From Aliivibrio sp. 1S175 (GTDB lineage: Bacteria; Pseudomonadota; Gammaproteobacteria; Enterobacterales; Vibrionaceae): 64,000 bases of DNA. How positions within the stretch are numbered: the first letter of the stretch is position 1; every line of letters begins with the position of its first letter. A program made the translations under genes and the position numbers. The stretch spans positions 186,001 to 250,000 of the forward strand of contig NZ_MAJS01000046.1 in assembly GCF_001690985.1 (NCBI RefSeq), given 5' to 3'. Of this stretch, positions 1 to 9,033 are shown piece by piece. The notes beneath the pieces were generated by a model. The model was not told the origin of the DNA. It worked only from the letters and a program-made list of their open reading frames with translations, and did no database searches.

Positions 1-19
1 TATAAATATTAGGATAATG

Positions 20-448
20 ATGATGAGACAAAAAACATTACGCTTACTTTTAGTTTCTACAATGAGTTATAGTGCCTTTTTTTCAGGAACGGTAATGGCA
101 CAAACGGCATCTCTTACGGATTGCAGTGCTAACGTTGGTTGTGATCAGAAAAGTTGTGAAATTGAAAAACAGATCTCTTTTGCTAAAGAGAATGGAAATG
201 AACACCAATTAAAAGGATTAAATATTGCGCTTGAAGAAGTGAATACCTATTGTACTGATGAGAACATTAAAGACGATTTAAAAGAAGAGATTGAAGAACT
301 GAATGAGGAAATTGCGGAAGACCATTCAGATTTGATTGAAGCGAAGCAAGATCAAAAAGCAGATAAAGTAGATAAATATCAACGTAAGATTAAAGAAAAA
401 GAGCAAGAGATAGAAAAGCTTAAAAAAGAATTGATGAGAATTAAATAA
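20..448 (+). CDS. DUF1090 (YqjC-like) periplasmic protein
   Basis: A small exported protein of about 142 residues. The N-terminus is a classical signal peptide with a basic start, a hydrophobic core and a VMAQ-type cleavage site near residue 28. The mature part starts with a cysteine-containing segment (DCSANVGCDQKSCEIEKQI), followed by a highly charged Glu/Lys-rich region from about residue 75 to the end that should form a coiled coil. This layout matches the DUF1090/YqjC family, whose function is unknown. Three ATG codons lie in a row at 17, 20 and 23; the AGGA at 11-14 sits too close to the first, so 20 or 23 is the better start. The gene is 17 bp upstream of the PhzF-like gene. Confidence 0.8.
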   Translation: MMRQKTLRLLLVSTMSYSAFFSGTVMAQTASLTDCSANVGCDQKSCEIEKQISFAKENGNEHQLKGLNIALEEVNTYCTDENIKDDLKEEIEELNEEIAEDHSDLIEAKQDQKADKVDKYQRKIKEKEQEIEKLKKELMRIK

Positions 449-465
449 AAATCAGAGGTCGGATA

Positions 466-1266
466 ATGGATGTAGATATCTTTCAAGTGGATTCATTCAC
501 TACAGAAGCGTTTAAAGGAAATCCTGCTGGTGTATGTATTACAGAGCATGGATTAACAGAAGCGCTTATGTTGTCTATTGCTGAGGAAATGGGGGTTTCA
601 GAAACGGCATTTCTTTCTCTTTTTGATATGAGGTTAAGGTGGTTTACTCCAGAAGTGGAAGTGGCTTTATGCGGTCATGGAACCTTGGCTGTTGCGCATA
701 TATTAAAAGAAATAGGAATAGCGAGTATTGATGACACCATTATCTTTAATACCTTATCAGGAGTGTTGTCAGCAAAATTACAAGACTCAAGCATAGCACT
801 CGATTTTCCTTCGACCGAGCTGACATTTACTGATAGTAAAAAGAAAGAATTGCTTCTACATTTAGGTATTGAAGAAAAAGACGTCGTATCATTTGGTCAA
901 TTCGATACTAAAGATTTTATTGAAATTAAAAGTGAAGTGGCACTACGTAATCTTTCGCCTAATTTTGATGGATTAAAGAAACTGACTGGTCGTGGTGTGC
1001 TTGTTACTGCGGAATCATTATCTGATGAATTAGATTTTGTTTCTCGCTACTTTGCTCCGTGGGTAGGGATTAATGAAGACCCTGTTACGGGGTCTGCGCA
1101 TTGTGCTTTAACCGTGTATTGGGCAAAGAAATTAACGAAATCGTTCTTGAATGGTTATCAGGCTTCATCTCGTGGTGGCTATATAAGTACTGAATTATTA
1201 TCAACGGGTCGAATTAAGTTGATAGGCTCTGCTGTGACTACAATAAAAGGTAAAATGCGAATATAG
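466..1266 (+). CDS. PhzF family isomerase/epimerase-like protein
   Basis: A 266-residue protein of the PhzF fold (diaminopimelate-epimerase-like, two-domain). Family signatures are visible: N-terminal VDSFTTEAFKGNPAGVC, the SETAF motif with the presumed catalytic Glu near residue 46, and NEDPVTGSAHCAL in the second half. In phenazine producers PhzF isomerises trans-2,3-dihydro-3-hydroxyanthranilate, but no phenazine genes are present here, and most such homologues (YddE/YHI9-like) have unknown substrates. An AGAGG-like ribosome site precedes the ATG. It is followed by a GNAT and an OsmC gene on the same strand with short gaps, so these may be co-transcribed. Confidence 0.88.
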   Translation: MDVDIFQVDSFTTEAFKGNPAGVCITEHGLTEALMLSIAEEMGVSETAFLSLFDMRLRWFTPEVEVALCGHGTLAVAHILKEIGIASIDDTIIFNTLSGVLSAKLQDSSIALDFPSTELTFTDSKKKELLLHLGIEEKDVVSFGQFDTKDFIEIKSEVALRNLSPNFDGLKKLTGRGVLVTAESLSDELDFVSRYFAPWVGINEDPVTGSAHCALTVYWAKKLTKSFLNGYQASSRGGYISTELLSTGRIKLIGSAVTTIKGKMRI

Positions 1267-1314
1267 TCGCTATTTTATTTGGTATGTATATTAAGGAAAA
1301 TAGGGTGTTTATTC

Positions 1315-1824
1315 ATGGTTGTATGTGAAAGTGAAAGGCTAATTGTTCGTCACTTTACGTTAGATGATGCTGAGTTTGTCATTAAGCTATTAAATGATGA
1401 ATCCTTTATCCGTTATATTGCGGATAAGAACGTGCGTAATACAGCAGATGCTGAAAATTATTTACTTTCTGGTCCTATGGCAAGTTATGAGAAATTTGGT
1501 TTTGGGTTAAGTGTCGTTATGCTAAAAGAAAACCATACTCCGATTGGGATGTGTGGCTTACTTAAACGAAACGAATTAGCATCACCAGATCTTGGATATG
1601 CATTTTTACCTGCATATTGTGGCCAAGGTTACGCAGCAGAGGCGGCAAAGGCCGTACTTAGTGAAGGGATGACGCAATATTTGCTAGATAAAGTAGTAGC
1701 GGTGACGCTACCTACTAATGAACACTCTAATCGATTATTGCAACGAGTTGGCTTTAAGCAAACAGGTATGGTTGAGTTGTATGATTGTCAGAATAATTTA
1801 TATGAGTATGGTTTAAAGGAATAA
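1315..1824 (+). CDS. GNAT family N-acetyltransferase (RimJ/RimL type)
   Basis: A 169-residue acetyltransferase. It begins with the ESERLIVRHFTLDDAEFV segment typical of the Acetyltransf_3 (RimJ/RimL-like) subgroup and carries the acetyl-CoA pyrophosphate loop in the CGQGYAAEA region, followed by the NEHSNRLLQRVGF segment (the N-x-x-S-x-x-L-x-x-x-x-G-F signature). The reading frame is open back to a TTG at 1279, but the ATG at 1315 places the conserved N-terminus correctly and is preferred. The acceptor (protein N-terminus, amino acid or small amine) cannot be told from sequence. It lies 6 bp upstream of the OsmC gene. Confidence 0.85.
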   Translation: MVVCESERLIVRHFTLDDAEFVIKLLNDESFIRYIADKNVRNTADAENYLLSGPMASYEKFGFGLSVVMLKENHTPIGMCGLLKRNELASPDLGYAFLPAYCGQGYAAEAAKAVLSEGMTQYLLDKVVAVTLPTNEHSNRLLQRVGFKQTGMVELYDCQNNLYEYGLKE

Positions 1825-1830
1825 TTAACG

Positions 1831-2226
1831 ATGAGTATTAATGTTAATTGGAAAGAAAAATGTCAGTTTACAGTGGTTACCAGTGGTGGATTTACACTCG
1901 ATATTGATTCTGAAAGTAAAAGTGCACCTTGTCCAACAGAGATACTGTTATCGGCTTTAGGTTCGTGTAGTGCAACAGATGTCGCTCTTTATTTTGAAGA
2001 CAATAATCTTGAATTAAAAAAGTTAACTAATGAATTAACTTATGAACTGACAGACACAGAGCCAAGGTTATATAAATCAGTTAATTTACATTTTTCAATT
2101 GAAGCAACAAATGTTTCAGAGCATCAAGTTGAAACGGCAATTAAAGATGCAATTACTAAATATTGTCATGTGTGTTTGATGTTAAAGCCTGCCATGACAA
2201 TTACTCATTCACTCGATTTGAATTAG
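1831..2226 (+). CDS. OsmC family protein (YhfA-like)
   Basis: A 131-residue OsmC/Ohr-fold protein. Both conserved cysteines are visible: one in LSALGSCSATDV (about residue 46) and the others in the YCHVCLMLKPA segment near the C-terminus. OsmC and Ohr proteins reduce organic hydroperoxides with such a cysteine pair; the YhfA-type members have no settled substrate. The double Cys in CHVC is a feature of the YhfA-like subgroup as I recall it. It is the last gene of the short run PhzF-GNAT-OsmC. No clear terminator follows. Confidence 0.85.
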   Translation: MSINVNWKEKCQFTVVTSGGFTLDIDSESKSAPCPTEILLSALGSCSATDVALYFEDNNLELKKLTNELTYELTDTEPRLYKSVNLHFSIEATNVSEHQVETAIKDAITKYCHVCLMLKPAMTITHSLDLN

Positions 2227-2313
2227 TTCTAGTCCTAAATACAACAGTTTAGTAGGGTTTAACGTTAATGGCATCACCTTCATCTTTGTATTTCTGTTTT
2301 TAAATAGGTAGTT

Positions 2314-2976
2314 ATGGACAGCTTTTTTAGTAGTGAGATTATTCTCTCTAATTCGACCTTCTTTTTCTTTATGACGTTATTACTTACTGGTTTTCTTCAT
2401 ATTCCGCTTTGGTGCGGTAAAAATTTGTCTAAAATACAATGGAAAAAAATTGATTACCTTTGGCCTATTGTTGCTGGTATTGGTTTGATGGGGACGGTTT
2501 CGGAAGTCAGATCAAGAGTAGCGAGTGATTGGGCAGATACAGAACATACACGAGCGGTGTTAAGTCTAGAATCTATAAATGATTATACCGTGAATCAATT
2601 AAACAGTTTCTTATGTGCGAATGATGCAAGAGTCGATGAGGGGATTGCATCGCAACAATCTTGCTTATGGCTTTCTGAATCTGCGCGCTATTTACAATCA
2701 ATAAATTTTAACGAATTACCCAATGTGACGTTTGATAGTTTGCCAAAAATTACATTTAGTTCTGATTTGATCGATTCTGACGTCATGTGGTTGCAAGGTA
2801 TGTTTGATAATTATCAGACTCAAAAATATGTTTACGAAAGTACGGTATTAGAAACAAAGAAACACCCATTAGAAGAGTTATTTTGGTATTTGAGCCCTTA
2901 TTTGATCTGTATTGCGATTTCAGTTCGTGTTACTAAAGTATCTGCAGAGTTAAAGATGGAGAGACAATTTGAATGA
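2314..2976 (+). CDS. Hypothetical membrane protein with extracytoplasmic loop
   Basis: I do not recognise this 220-residue protein. It has a hydrophobic segment at about residues 16-33, a second at about 50-60, a long polar middle part (about residues 65-185) containing two cysteines (LCANDA and QSCLW) that could form a disulphide, and a third hydrophobic stretch near residues 193-206 (SPYLICIAISV). The layout suggests an inner-membrane protein with a central domain outside the cytoplasm. It stands alone between the OsmC and thioesterase genes, with an AATAGGTAG ribosome site before the ATG. Confidence 0.65.
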   Translation: MDSFFSSEIILSNSTFFFFMTLLLTGFLHIPLWCGKNLSKIQWKKIDYLWPIVAGIGLMGTVSEVRSRVASDWADTEHTRAVLSLESINDYTVNQLNSFLCANDARVDEGIASQQSCLWLSESARYLQSINFNELPNVTFDSLPKITFSSDLIDSDVMWLQGMFDNYQTQKYVYESTVLETKKHPLEELFWYLSPYLICIAISVRVTKVSAELKMERQFE

Positions 2977-3003
2977 GCTAGTCTAAGAGGTGGTCAGTCC
3001 AGA

Positions 3004-3024
3004 TAGTGTCTGGCTCACACTATG
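3004..3024. repeat. Short inverted repeat after the membrane-protein gene
   Basis: ATAGTGT and ACACTAT form a 7-bp stem with a 7-nt loop, about 28 bp after the stop of the preceding gene. There is no T-tract, so it is at best a weak terminator or an RNA end-stabilising hairpin. Confidence 0.3.
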
Positions 3025-3109
3025 ACTAAGGAATAATAGCATTCCCTTATTTAAGCGGTATTTTTATTAATGTAGATAACAATACTAATAAAATACATAA
3101 GGAAATGTG

Positions 3110-3547
3110 ATGCTCACTGAAACGCTATCAGGCTTAGAATTAATGCAGGCAATGGTGACGGGGGATTTTCCTCATCCATCAATGGCTGATGTTGTTCCGA
3201 TGAAAATTATCTCAGCAGAATATGGCCATGTGGTGTTTGAAGCGATGGCTGACGAACGGCACTTAAATCCACTTGGTGGCGTACATGGTGGATTTTTTGC
3301 AACGGTGATGGATTTAGTGACAGGTTGCGCTGTTCATACGACATTAGAACCGAATATTGGGTATGGAACGATTGATTTGCATGTAAAGATGCTAAGAGCT
3401 ATCCCTAAAAACACGTTATTGATTGCAGAAAGTCGAGTGATTCAATCTGGTTATTCTTTGGGAATATCAGAAGGAAGTTTAAAAGACGAAAAAGGGAATT
3501 TATATGCACATGCGACCGCAACTTGTATGATCTATCGCGATAAATGA
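3110..3547 (+). CDS. PaaI family hotdog-fold thioesterase
   Basis: A 145-residue hotdog-fold acyl-CoA thioesterase. The active-site region NPLGGVHGGFFATVMDLVTGCA contains the HGG motif and the downstream Asp typical of the PaaI/YbgC superfamily, and the C-terminal half has the expected beta-strand pattern (GTIDLHVKMLRAIP, LLIAESRVIQSG). The true acyl substrate is unknown. A GTG at 3107 directly precedes the ATG at 3110; AAGGA at 3099-3103 gives a 6-nt spacing to the ATG, which I chose. It is a single gene on the plus strand. Confidence 0.85.
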   Translation: MLTETLSGLELMQAMVTGDFPHPSMADVVPMKIISAEYGHVVFEAMADERHLNPLGGVHGGFFATVMDLVTGCAVHTTLEPNIGYGTIDLHVKMLRAIPKNTLLIAESRVIQSGYSLGISEGSLKDEKGNLYAHATATCMIYRDK

Positions 3548-3612
3548 TACCAGTTAGTGATAATGTGGTATGAGATTTACAGATATACTCAATTCTCAAT
3601 TAAGGATGCATC

Positions 3613-3879
3613 ATGTTGTTTAAATTGATTTTTCTATTTGCCGCACTAACGTTGCATGGTGTTAAGATGAATCCTTATCCTCCTGCACTTCTTTATACAA
3701 TCCCTCTTGTATTAATGAGTTTGCTATCAGGTTCTTCATTCTTTATGTCGTTGATATGGGGGGCGATAACTCTGTGTGTTTCATTTGTGTATTTTTCGCT
3801 ACTCACTCATGTCTCTAGTGGCCCAAGACACTATGCTATTATTATTTTGGGTGGCATGTTATTAATTTTCTTTGTGTAA
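3613..3879 (+). CDS. Small hypothetical membrane protein
   Basis: An 88-residue, almost entirely hydrophobic protein with three likely membrane helices (about residues 1-17, 26-45 and 48-65) and a final one at 73-88, and very few charges. A strong TTAAGGATG-type ribosome site stands 7 nt before the ATG, which supports it as a real gene. I do not recognise a family. It lies between the thioesterase and the HD-domain gene, 40 bp from the latter. Confidence 0.55.
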   Translation: MLFKLIFLFAALTLHGVKMNPYPPALLYTIPLVLMSLLSGSSFFMSLIWGAITLCVSFVYFSLLTHVSSGPRHYAIIILGGMLLIFFV

Positions 3880-3919
3880 ATTAATAATGAAATCAATACA
3901 AATCAAATAGGGTGATGCA

Positions 3920-4552
3920 GTGAAAGCGATAGACATATTTGAAGTACAGTTTTTGGATTTTATTCAAACAGAAATGGCGCAAGATCTCGCTCATGATATT
4001 AATCATGTTATGCGGGTTGTGGATACAGCAAAGCAGTTGTGTGAAGAAGAACACGCAAGAAAAGAAGTGGTGATTCCTGCGGCTTATTTGCATGATTGTT
4101 TTTCATTTGAAAAAAATCACCCAAATCGAACACAAAGCTCTAAAGTTGCAGCGGATAAAGCGATTTCATTTTTAATGAGTATTGATTACCCCTCTGAATA
4201 TTTACAAGATATTCACCATGCCATTATTGCTCATAGTTTCAGTGCAAATGTAGCCCCAATAACACTAGAAGCGAAAATTGTTCAGGATGCTGATAGGTTG
4301 GATGCATTAGGAGCAATAGGGATCACAAGGTGTATTCAAGTTAGCTCAACACTAGGTCGTTCTTTATATTCTTCAGAGGACCCATTTTGTTATGAGAGAG
4401 TACCCGATGATTCATCTTATACACTAGACCATTTCTATACAAAGCTACTTCATTTATCGAGTACGATGAAAACGAAATCAGCAGTCAAAGAAGCCGACAA
4501 GCGAACATTAGTGATGCGTGCATTTTTAATGCAATTAGAGTCAGAGTTATAA
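3920..4552 (+). CDS. HD domain phosphohydrolase
   Basis: A 210-residue HD-superfamily metal-dependent phosphohydrolase. The metal ligands are visible: the first His in LAHDINHVMRV (about residues 25-29), the paired His-Asp in AAYLHDCF (58-59) and the distal Asp in VQDADRLDALG (about 123-125). The family pattern (YedJ/YpgQ-like) fits well, including GRSLYSSEDPF later on. Such proteins hydrolyse nucleotides or other phosphoesters; the substrate is unknown here. It uses a GTG start at 3920, preceded by AGGGTGA with good spacing; the nearby ATG at 3915 is in another frame. Confidence 0.85.
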   Translation: MKAIDIFEVQFLDFIQTEMAQDLAHDINHVMRVVDTAKQLCEEEHARKEVVIPAAYLHDCFSFEKNHPNRTQSSKVAADKAISFLMSIDYPSEYLQDIHHAIIAHSFSANVAPITLEAKIVQDADRLDALGAIGITRCIQVSSTLGRSLYSSEDPFCYERVPDDSSYTLDHFYTKLLHLSSTMKTKSAVKEADKRTLVMRAFLMQLESEL

Positions 4553-4611
4553 GATCGTAGAATAGAAAGAAGTATCTATATATAACTAGGGTAGAAAGAA
4601 AGGGGGGAATA

Positions 4612-4637
4612 AAAGCAGTATATCCATACACTGCTTT
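4612..4637. terminator. Hairpin between converging genes
   Basis: AAAGCAGT and ACTGCTTT form an 8-bp stem 13 bp beyond the stop of the minus-strand FAD dehydrogenase. On the plus strand it is followed by TAAATTTA, so it may serve both converging units. T-tracts are modest. Confidence 0.5.
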
Positions 4638-4649
4638 AAATTTATGTTG

Positions 4650-6260
4650 TTACGCGTTATTTAGCATATCTAGAGCAACCGCTTCAGCGATCTTAATTCC
4701 ATCGATACCAGCAGATAAAATACCACCCGCATAACCCGCACCTTCACCACCTGGGTATAATCCCTTAGTGTTGATGCTTTGGAAATCTTTACCACGTTTA
4801 ATTTGCACTGGAGATGAAGTACGTGTCTCAACACCAGTTAGCATGGCATCTTTACTGTCAAAACCACGGATTTTCTTAGCAAATGCAGGTAGAGCTTCGC
4901 GGATTGCTTCAATCGCAAAGTCTGGTAATGCATCACTAAGATCCGTCATCTTCACGTTAGGCTTATAAGATGGTTCAACGTTTTCAAATGGTTTACCTTT
5001 GCCTGCGGCTAAGAAATCACCCACCATTTGAGCAGGAGCATCATAATTGCTGCCACCCATAACATACGCATTACGCTCTAATTGACGCTGAAGTGCAATA
5101 CCTTGCAGCGGATCGTTATTAAAGTCTTCAGGTGAGATACCAACAACGATTGCACTGTTTGCATTACGCTCACTACGTGAATATTGACTCATGCCGTTAG
5201 TTACTACAGCATGTTCTTCTGACGTAGCGGCAACAACAACACCACCCGGACACATACAGAAGCTGTATACAGAACGGCCATTTTTACAGTGATGCACGAG
5301 TTTATAATCGGCAGCGCCTAGAAGTGGGTGACCTGCATTTTTTCCAAAGCGTGCTTGGTCAATCATTTCTTGTTTGTGTTCAACACGGAAACCAATCGAG
5401 AATGATTGAGCTTCCATGTGTACGCCTTTATCATGCAACATTTGGAATGTATCACGTGCACTGTGGCCGATAGCTGCAACAACGTGTTTACTATTGATGA
5501 CTTCGCCACCGTTTAGTGTCACGCCCGTTACTTGCCCGTCTTCGATATTGATTTCATCAACGCGGCTTTCAAAGCGAATGTCTCCACCCAGCTCAATGAT
5601 CTTGCTACGCATTTGTGAAACCATGGTCACTAATTTATAAGTACCGATATGAGGCTTACTTACATAAATGATTTCAGCAGGTGCACCGGCTGCAACAAAT
5701 TCTGTTTTTACTTTAAGTCCTAGGAAACCTGGATCTTTCACTTGGCTGTATAGCTTGCCATCAGAGAAAGTGCCTGCGCCGCCTTCACCAAACTGAACGT
5801 TTGATTCTGTGTTTAATTCACTGGTACGCCAAAAACGGAAGGTATCTTTTGCACGTTCGTGTACTGATTTGCCACGTTCTAATACGATTGGTTTGAATCC
5901 CATTTGCGCTAAGATAAGTGCAACAAATAAACCACATGGGCCCATACCAATAACAATAGGGCGCTCAGTTAAATCAGCAGGAGCAGTGGCAACGTATTTG
6001 TATTCTGTGTCAGGTGAAACACGAATGTTATGGTTGTCTTCAACGTTGCCTAGTAGCTGCTCTTCATTCACGTCTTGTAGGGTAATATCTAGCGTGTAGA
6101 TTAAGAAAATTTGATTCTTTTTACGTGCGTCATAGCCACGTTTAAATACATGGATATCAACCAGCTGCTCTTCAGTAATAGACAGTGTACTTAAAACTGT
6201 ATTTTTCAGTTCGTCTTCACTGTGATCCAGCGGTAATTTAACTTGGTTGATACGTATCAT
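4650..6260 (-). CDS. FAD-dependent dehydrogenase (COG2509-type)
   Basis: A 536-residue flavoprotein. An N-terminal domain of about 95 residues (RINQVKLPLDHSEDEL..., FKRGYDARKK) precedes a Rossmann FAD-binding segment at about 102-130 (PIVIGMGPCGLFVALIL...VLERG). A second conserved block, FGEGGAGTFSDGKL, follows near residue 157, and the C-terminus has the flavin-contacting GLYPGGEGAGYAGGI. This architecture is that of the uncharacterised FAD-dependent dehydrogenases of COG2509, whose electron donor and acceptor are not known. It is monocistronic, with a hairpin downstream. Confidence 0.85.
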   Translation of the reverse strand: MIRINQVKLPLDHSEDELKNTVLSTLSITEEQLVDIHVFKRGYDARKKNQIFLIYTLDITLQDVNEEQLLGNVEDNHNIRVSPDTEYKYVATAPADLTERPIVIGMGPCGLFVALILAQMGFKPIVLERGKSVHERAKDTFRFWRTSELNTESNVQFGEGGAGTFSDGKLYSQVKDPGFLGLKVKTEFVAAGAPAEIIYVSKPHIGTYKLVTMVSQMRSKIIELGGDIRFESRVDEINIEDGQVTGVTLNGGEVINSKHVVAAIGHSARDTFQMLHDKGVHMEAQSFSIGFRVEHKQEMIDQARFGKNAGHPLLGAADYKLVHHCKNGRSVYSFCMCPGGVVVAATSEEHAVVTNGMSQYSRSERNANSAIVVGISPEDFNNDPLQGIALQRQLERNAYVMGGSNYDAPAQMVGDFLAAGKGKPFENVEPSYKPNVKMTDLSDALPDFAIEAIREALPAFAKKIRGFDSKDAMLTGVETRTSSPVQIKRGKDFQSINTKGLYPGGEGAGYAGGILSAGIDGIKIAEAVALDMLNNA

Positions 6261-6361
6261 AATTCACCTGATAGTTGGCATGAAAATAAGCGCGTAGTTT
6301 ACGTGATCTATCTCAAAAATGTAATCAATATTACCGCTTAAAAACGGCAAAAATACTCATT

Positions 6362-7306
6362 TCATATCACACCGTGCCAATGATATTTTTTTGCTAATTT
6401 TTTCAATAAGTTTATTTCATTTTCTGAACTCACTTTTAACCATTCGATTAGATCATCAATTACGGCTGAATGGGTGCGTTGGTGTCCGAAATATGTCCAT
6501 GCGCTGTGCTGTATTTTTGCATTTTCAGGGCAATAAAAGAAACCTCTGTCCAACTCTTGAAGTATGAGTAAGAGATCCGTTACGGTAGCGCCTTGTCCTG
6601 ATAAACAGGCACTCAACGCTAAATCTAATGAAAGAAAACTGGTATTTCTTATTTGTTGATATGGGGAACTTGCCATATCTGCTAGCCACATTTTCCAATC
6701 ATGATGGTCCAAGGTTGGGTGCAGTCGTGGCATGGTTAATATCGAATCCACATTTGTGTGTTCCGTTACGATACTGGCGGCACAAACGGGAGCCATAAAC
6801 TCTTCTCGGAGAAGAAACATATTTGGTCTGTTGTCATAATAATCTTTTAAACGAGAGTGAAAGATCAACAGGTCATAGTCTGGGTTATTTAGGCATTCAT
6901 CTTCTTCCAAAGAAGGGATGATAACGATTTCGTAATCAGGGTAACGTTCATTAAGCTCTCGAACCTTAGGGATGAGTATCCGAGTCGCAAAGCTGAGCGT
7001 TGCTTTAATAACGATTCGTTTCTGTTTTGGTTCTTGCCAAGATGAAATGATTGATTCTAACGTGGAATAGTTACCTTGTAACGCATGATAAAGATCTAAC
7101 CCTTGTAAAGTCAGTTCGATGGCTCGATGTTTACGTATAATTAAGGATGCATTGAGGTCATCCTCAAGCTGTTTTACCTGCCGACTTACCGCACTTTGTG
7201 TCACATTAAGTTCGTTTGCTGCTGAGGTGAAGCTCATTAGGCGCGCTACGGATTCAAAGGCTTTTAGGCCGTTATGTGAGTAAGGTAAATTAGGATAAGG
7301 AGTCAT
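6362..7306 (-). CDS. LysR family transcriptional regulator (GcvA-like)
   Basis: A 314-residue LysR regulator. The winged helix-turn-helix lies at about residues 12-70 (LKAFESVARLMSFTSAANELNVTQSAVSRQVKQLE), followed by a substrate-binding domain starting near residue 95. The spacing GLKAFESVAR... resembles the GcvA/AmpR subgroup. It is transcribed away from the adjacent MATE exporter gene with 126 bp between them, so it is a plausible regulator of that exporter, as LysR proteins often control the divergent neighbour. The effector is unknown. Confidence 0.88.
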   Translation of the reverse strand: MTPYPNLPYSHNGLKAFESVARLMSFTSAANELNVTQSAVSRQVKQLEDDLNASLIIRKHRAIELTLQGLDLYHALQGNYSTLESIISSWQEPKQKRIVIKATLSFATRILIPKVRELNERYPDYEIVIIPSLEEDECLNNPDYDLLIFHSRLKDYYDNRPNMFLLREEFMAPVCAASIVTEHTNVDSILTMPRLHPTLDHHDWKMWLADMASSPYQQIRNTSFLSLDLALSACLSGQGATVTDLLLILQELDRGFFYCPENAKIQHSAWTYFGHQRTHSAVIDDLIEWLKVSSENEINLLKKLAKKYHWHGVI

Positions 7307-7432
7307 AATCTCTTCGCATGAGTTTTTGGAATGTCAGTGTGGCGGATATATCAATTGAATACTAGCGCTTTACACTTTAACTTTGGCCCTAATCAATAAT
7401 GTCGCGATATAATTATAAGAACGTTCACCTTT

Positions 7433-8776
7433 ATGAAAAAAATACTCTCATTAGCATTCCCTCTCATCATCTCACAACTTATTTCTATGGCTTTGGTATT
7501 GACTGATGTATGGATGATGTCGCGTTTAAATGTTTCCGCATTGGCTGGCGGTGGTTTGGGTGCCTCTATCTACTTTTTCATTTTTATTATTGGCAGCAGC
7601 ACGGTTGGTTGTGTCGCCAATTTAATTGCGATTGCTTATGGGCAGCGCTTGGCAAGACCTGATTATGGTAACCAGCAGATCCGCTTAGCGGTTAAAGGGG
7701 CCGTATTATTGTCTGTGTTATTAAGCGTTGTTCTTATGTTTCTTTTTTCGTATGCACCATTAGTATTAAGGGCGGCAAATCAACCAGAAGAAATGATCAC
7801 TTTGGCGATGGAATACGTTCACGCTTTAAAATGGGTTATGTTTCCATCACTCATATTACTTGTGCTGCGAGGCTTAACCAGTGCATTGGGCAATGTGAGG
7901 TCGATTATGGTGATGTCAGTGATTACCGTGATTCTTAATGTACCTATCAGTTATGTATTAACGTTTCAATTTGATATGGGTCTTACCGGTTTAGGATTAG
8001 GAACGGCAATTGCGGCGTTTATAGTGATGATTGGGTACGGTTTATGGGTATTTAAGCAAGCAGAGTATCAGCCGTTTTCCCCTTGGTTACATCTTGACGA
8101 ATATTCATTGAAGTTAATGAGCCCCTTGCTCGTGATGGGATTACCTATTGCGGTAGCCGCATTACTTGAACATGGCTTAATTTACGGTGGCACTCTAATG
8201 GCTGGAACAATAAGTATTGCTTCTTTAGCGTTACATCAAATCCTATTACAGTGTTTAAGTTTTACATGGAATTTTAACTTTGGTTTCTCACAAGCCTCTG
8301 CCATTTTAGTGGGGCGTGATTTTGGTTCTGAGAATTATGAAGGAATAAAACGCACTTCGTTGCACAGTTTTATGTTGGTCACGGTATTAAGTGTATTTTT
8401 ATCTGCTCTTTTCATTATCTGGCCAGAAGCGGTGGCAAACTTGTTCTTATTGGATGATGGAAGTAATAATATGTCTGAATTACTGTCGTCTGTTATTTGG
8501 GTTGTCGCCTTGTGTTTCATTGTAGATGCATGGCAATTACTTGCGATTAACTTATTGCGTGGAATGAAAATTGTCTCAATGCCAACAGTTATGACAGCGA
8601 TAGGTTATTGGGTGTTTGGTTTACCCGCGGCATGGTTCTTAATGCCATTGTTTGGATTGGCTGGAATTTGGGCCGGTATTGGGGTCGGATTAGGTGTAAC
8701 TGGCATATTGTTATTGATTCATCTAATGGTGGCCATACGTCGCTATAATCATATAGGCAGTCATTCGTTGAATTAA
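7433..8776 (+). CDS. MATE family multidrug/organic cation exporter
   Basis: A 447-residue polytopic protein with about 12 membrane segments, opening with the typical MATE N-terminus (LAFPLIISQLISMALVLTDVWMMSRL). MATE proteins export drugs or metabolites in exchange for Na+ or H+. A good -10 (TATAAT) is at 7408-7413, about 20 bp before the ATG, in the region shared with the divergent LysR gene. A strong intrinsic terminator follows, so it is a single-gene unit. Substrate cannot be predicted. Confidence 0.88.
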   Translation: MKKILSLAFPLIISQLISMALVLTDVWMMSRLNVSALAGGGLGASIYFFIFIIGSSTVGCVANLIAIAYGQRLARPDYGNQQIRLAVKGAVLLSVLLSVVLMFLFSYAPLVLRAANQPEEMITLAMEYVHALKWVMFPSLILLVLRGLTSALGNVRSIMVMSVITVILNVPISYVLTFQFDMGLTGLGLGTAIAAFIVMIGYGLWVFKQAEYQPFSPWLHLDEYSLKLMSPLLVMGLPIAVAALLEHGLIYGGTLMAGTISIASLALHQILLQCLSFTWNFNFGFSQASAILVGRDFGSENYEGIKRTSLHSFMLVTVLSVFLSALFIIWPEAVANLFLLDDGSNNMSELLSSVIWVVALCFIVDAWQLLAINLLRGMKIVSMPTVMTAIGYWVFGLPAAWFLMPLFGLAGIWAGIGVGLGVTGILLLIHLMVAIRRYNHIGSHSLN

Positions 8777-8807
8777 AACACATCGTAAAAGACAATAAAT
8801 TTCATTT

Positions 8808-8844
8808 AAGCATTCAACAGTTAAATATGTTGAATGCTTTTTTT
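8808..8844 (+). terminator. Intrinsic terminator of the MATE gene
   Basis: A perfect 12-bp stem (AAGCATTCAACA / TGTTGAATGCTT) with an 8-nt loop is followed by a run of T residues. It lies about 30 bp after the exporter stop codon. Confidence 0.85.
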
Positions 8845-9033
8845 ATTTATATTATTCACTCTAATATGTTGTTTTAGTTGCATACTCACATCTTTCACAC
8901 TCTCTATAGCTGACATCACAAATTCATTAAGTCTTCATACACACAGAATTAATAGGGGATTATAATGGACAGAATAGAATGTTGCAGACCACTATTCGCC
9001 CACGCGTCTAATCTGTGTTTATAAAAGGAATTT

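Noticed and set aside
3405-3599. Minus-strand ORF opposite the thioesterase gene, and many similar opposite-strand ORFs across the window
   Set aside because: They lie within well-supported genes, lack ribosome sites and have no recognisable protein features.
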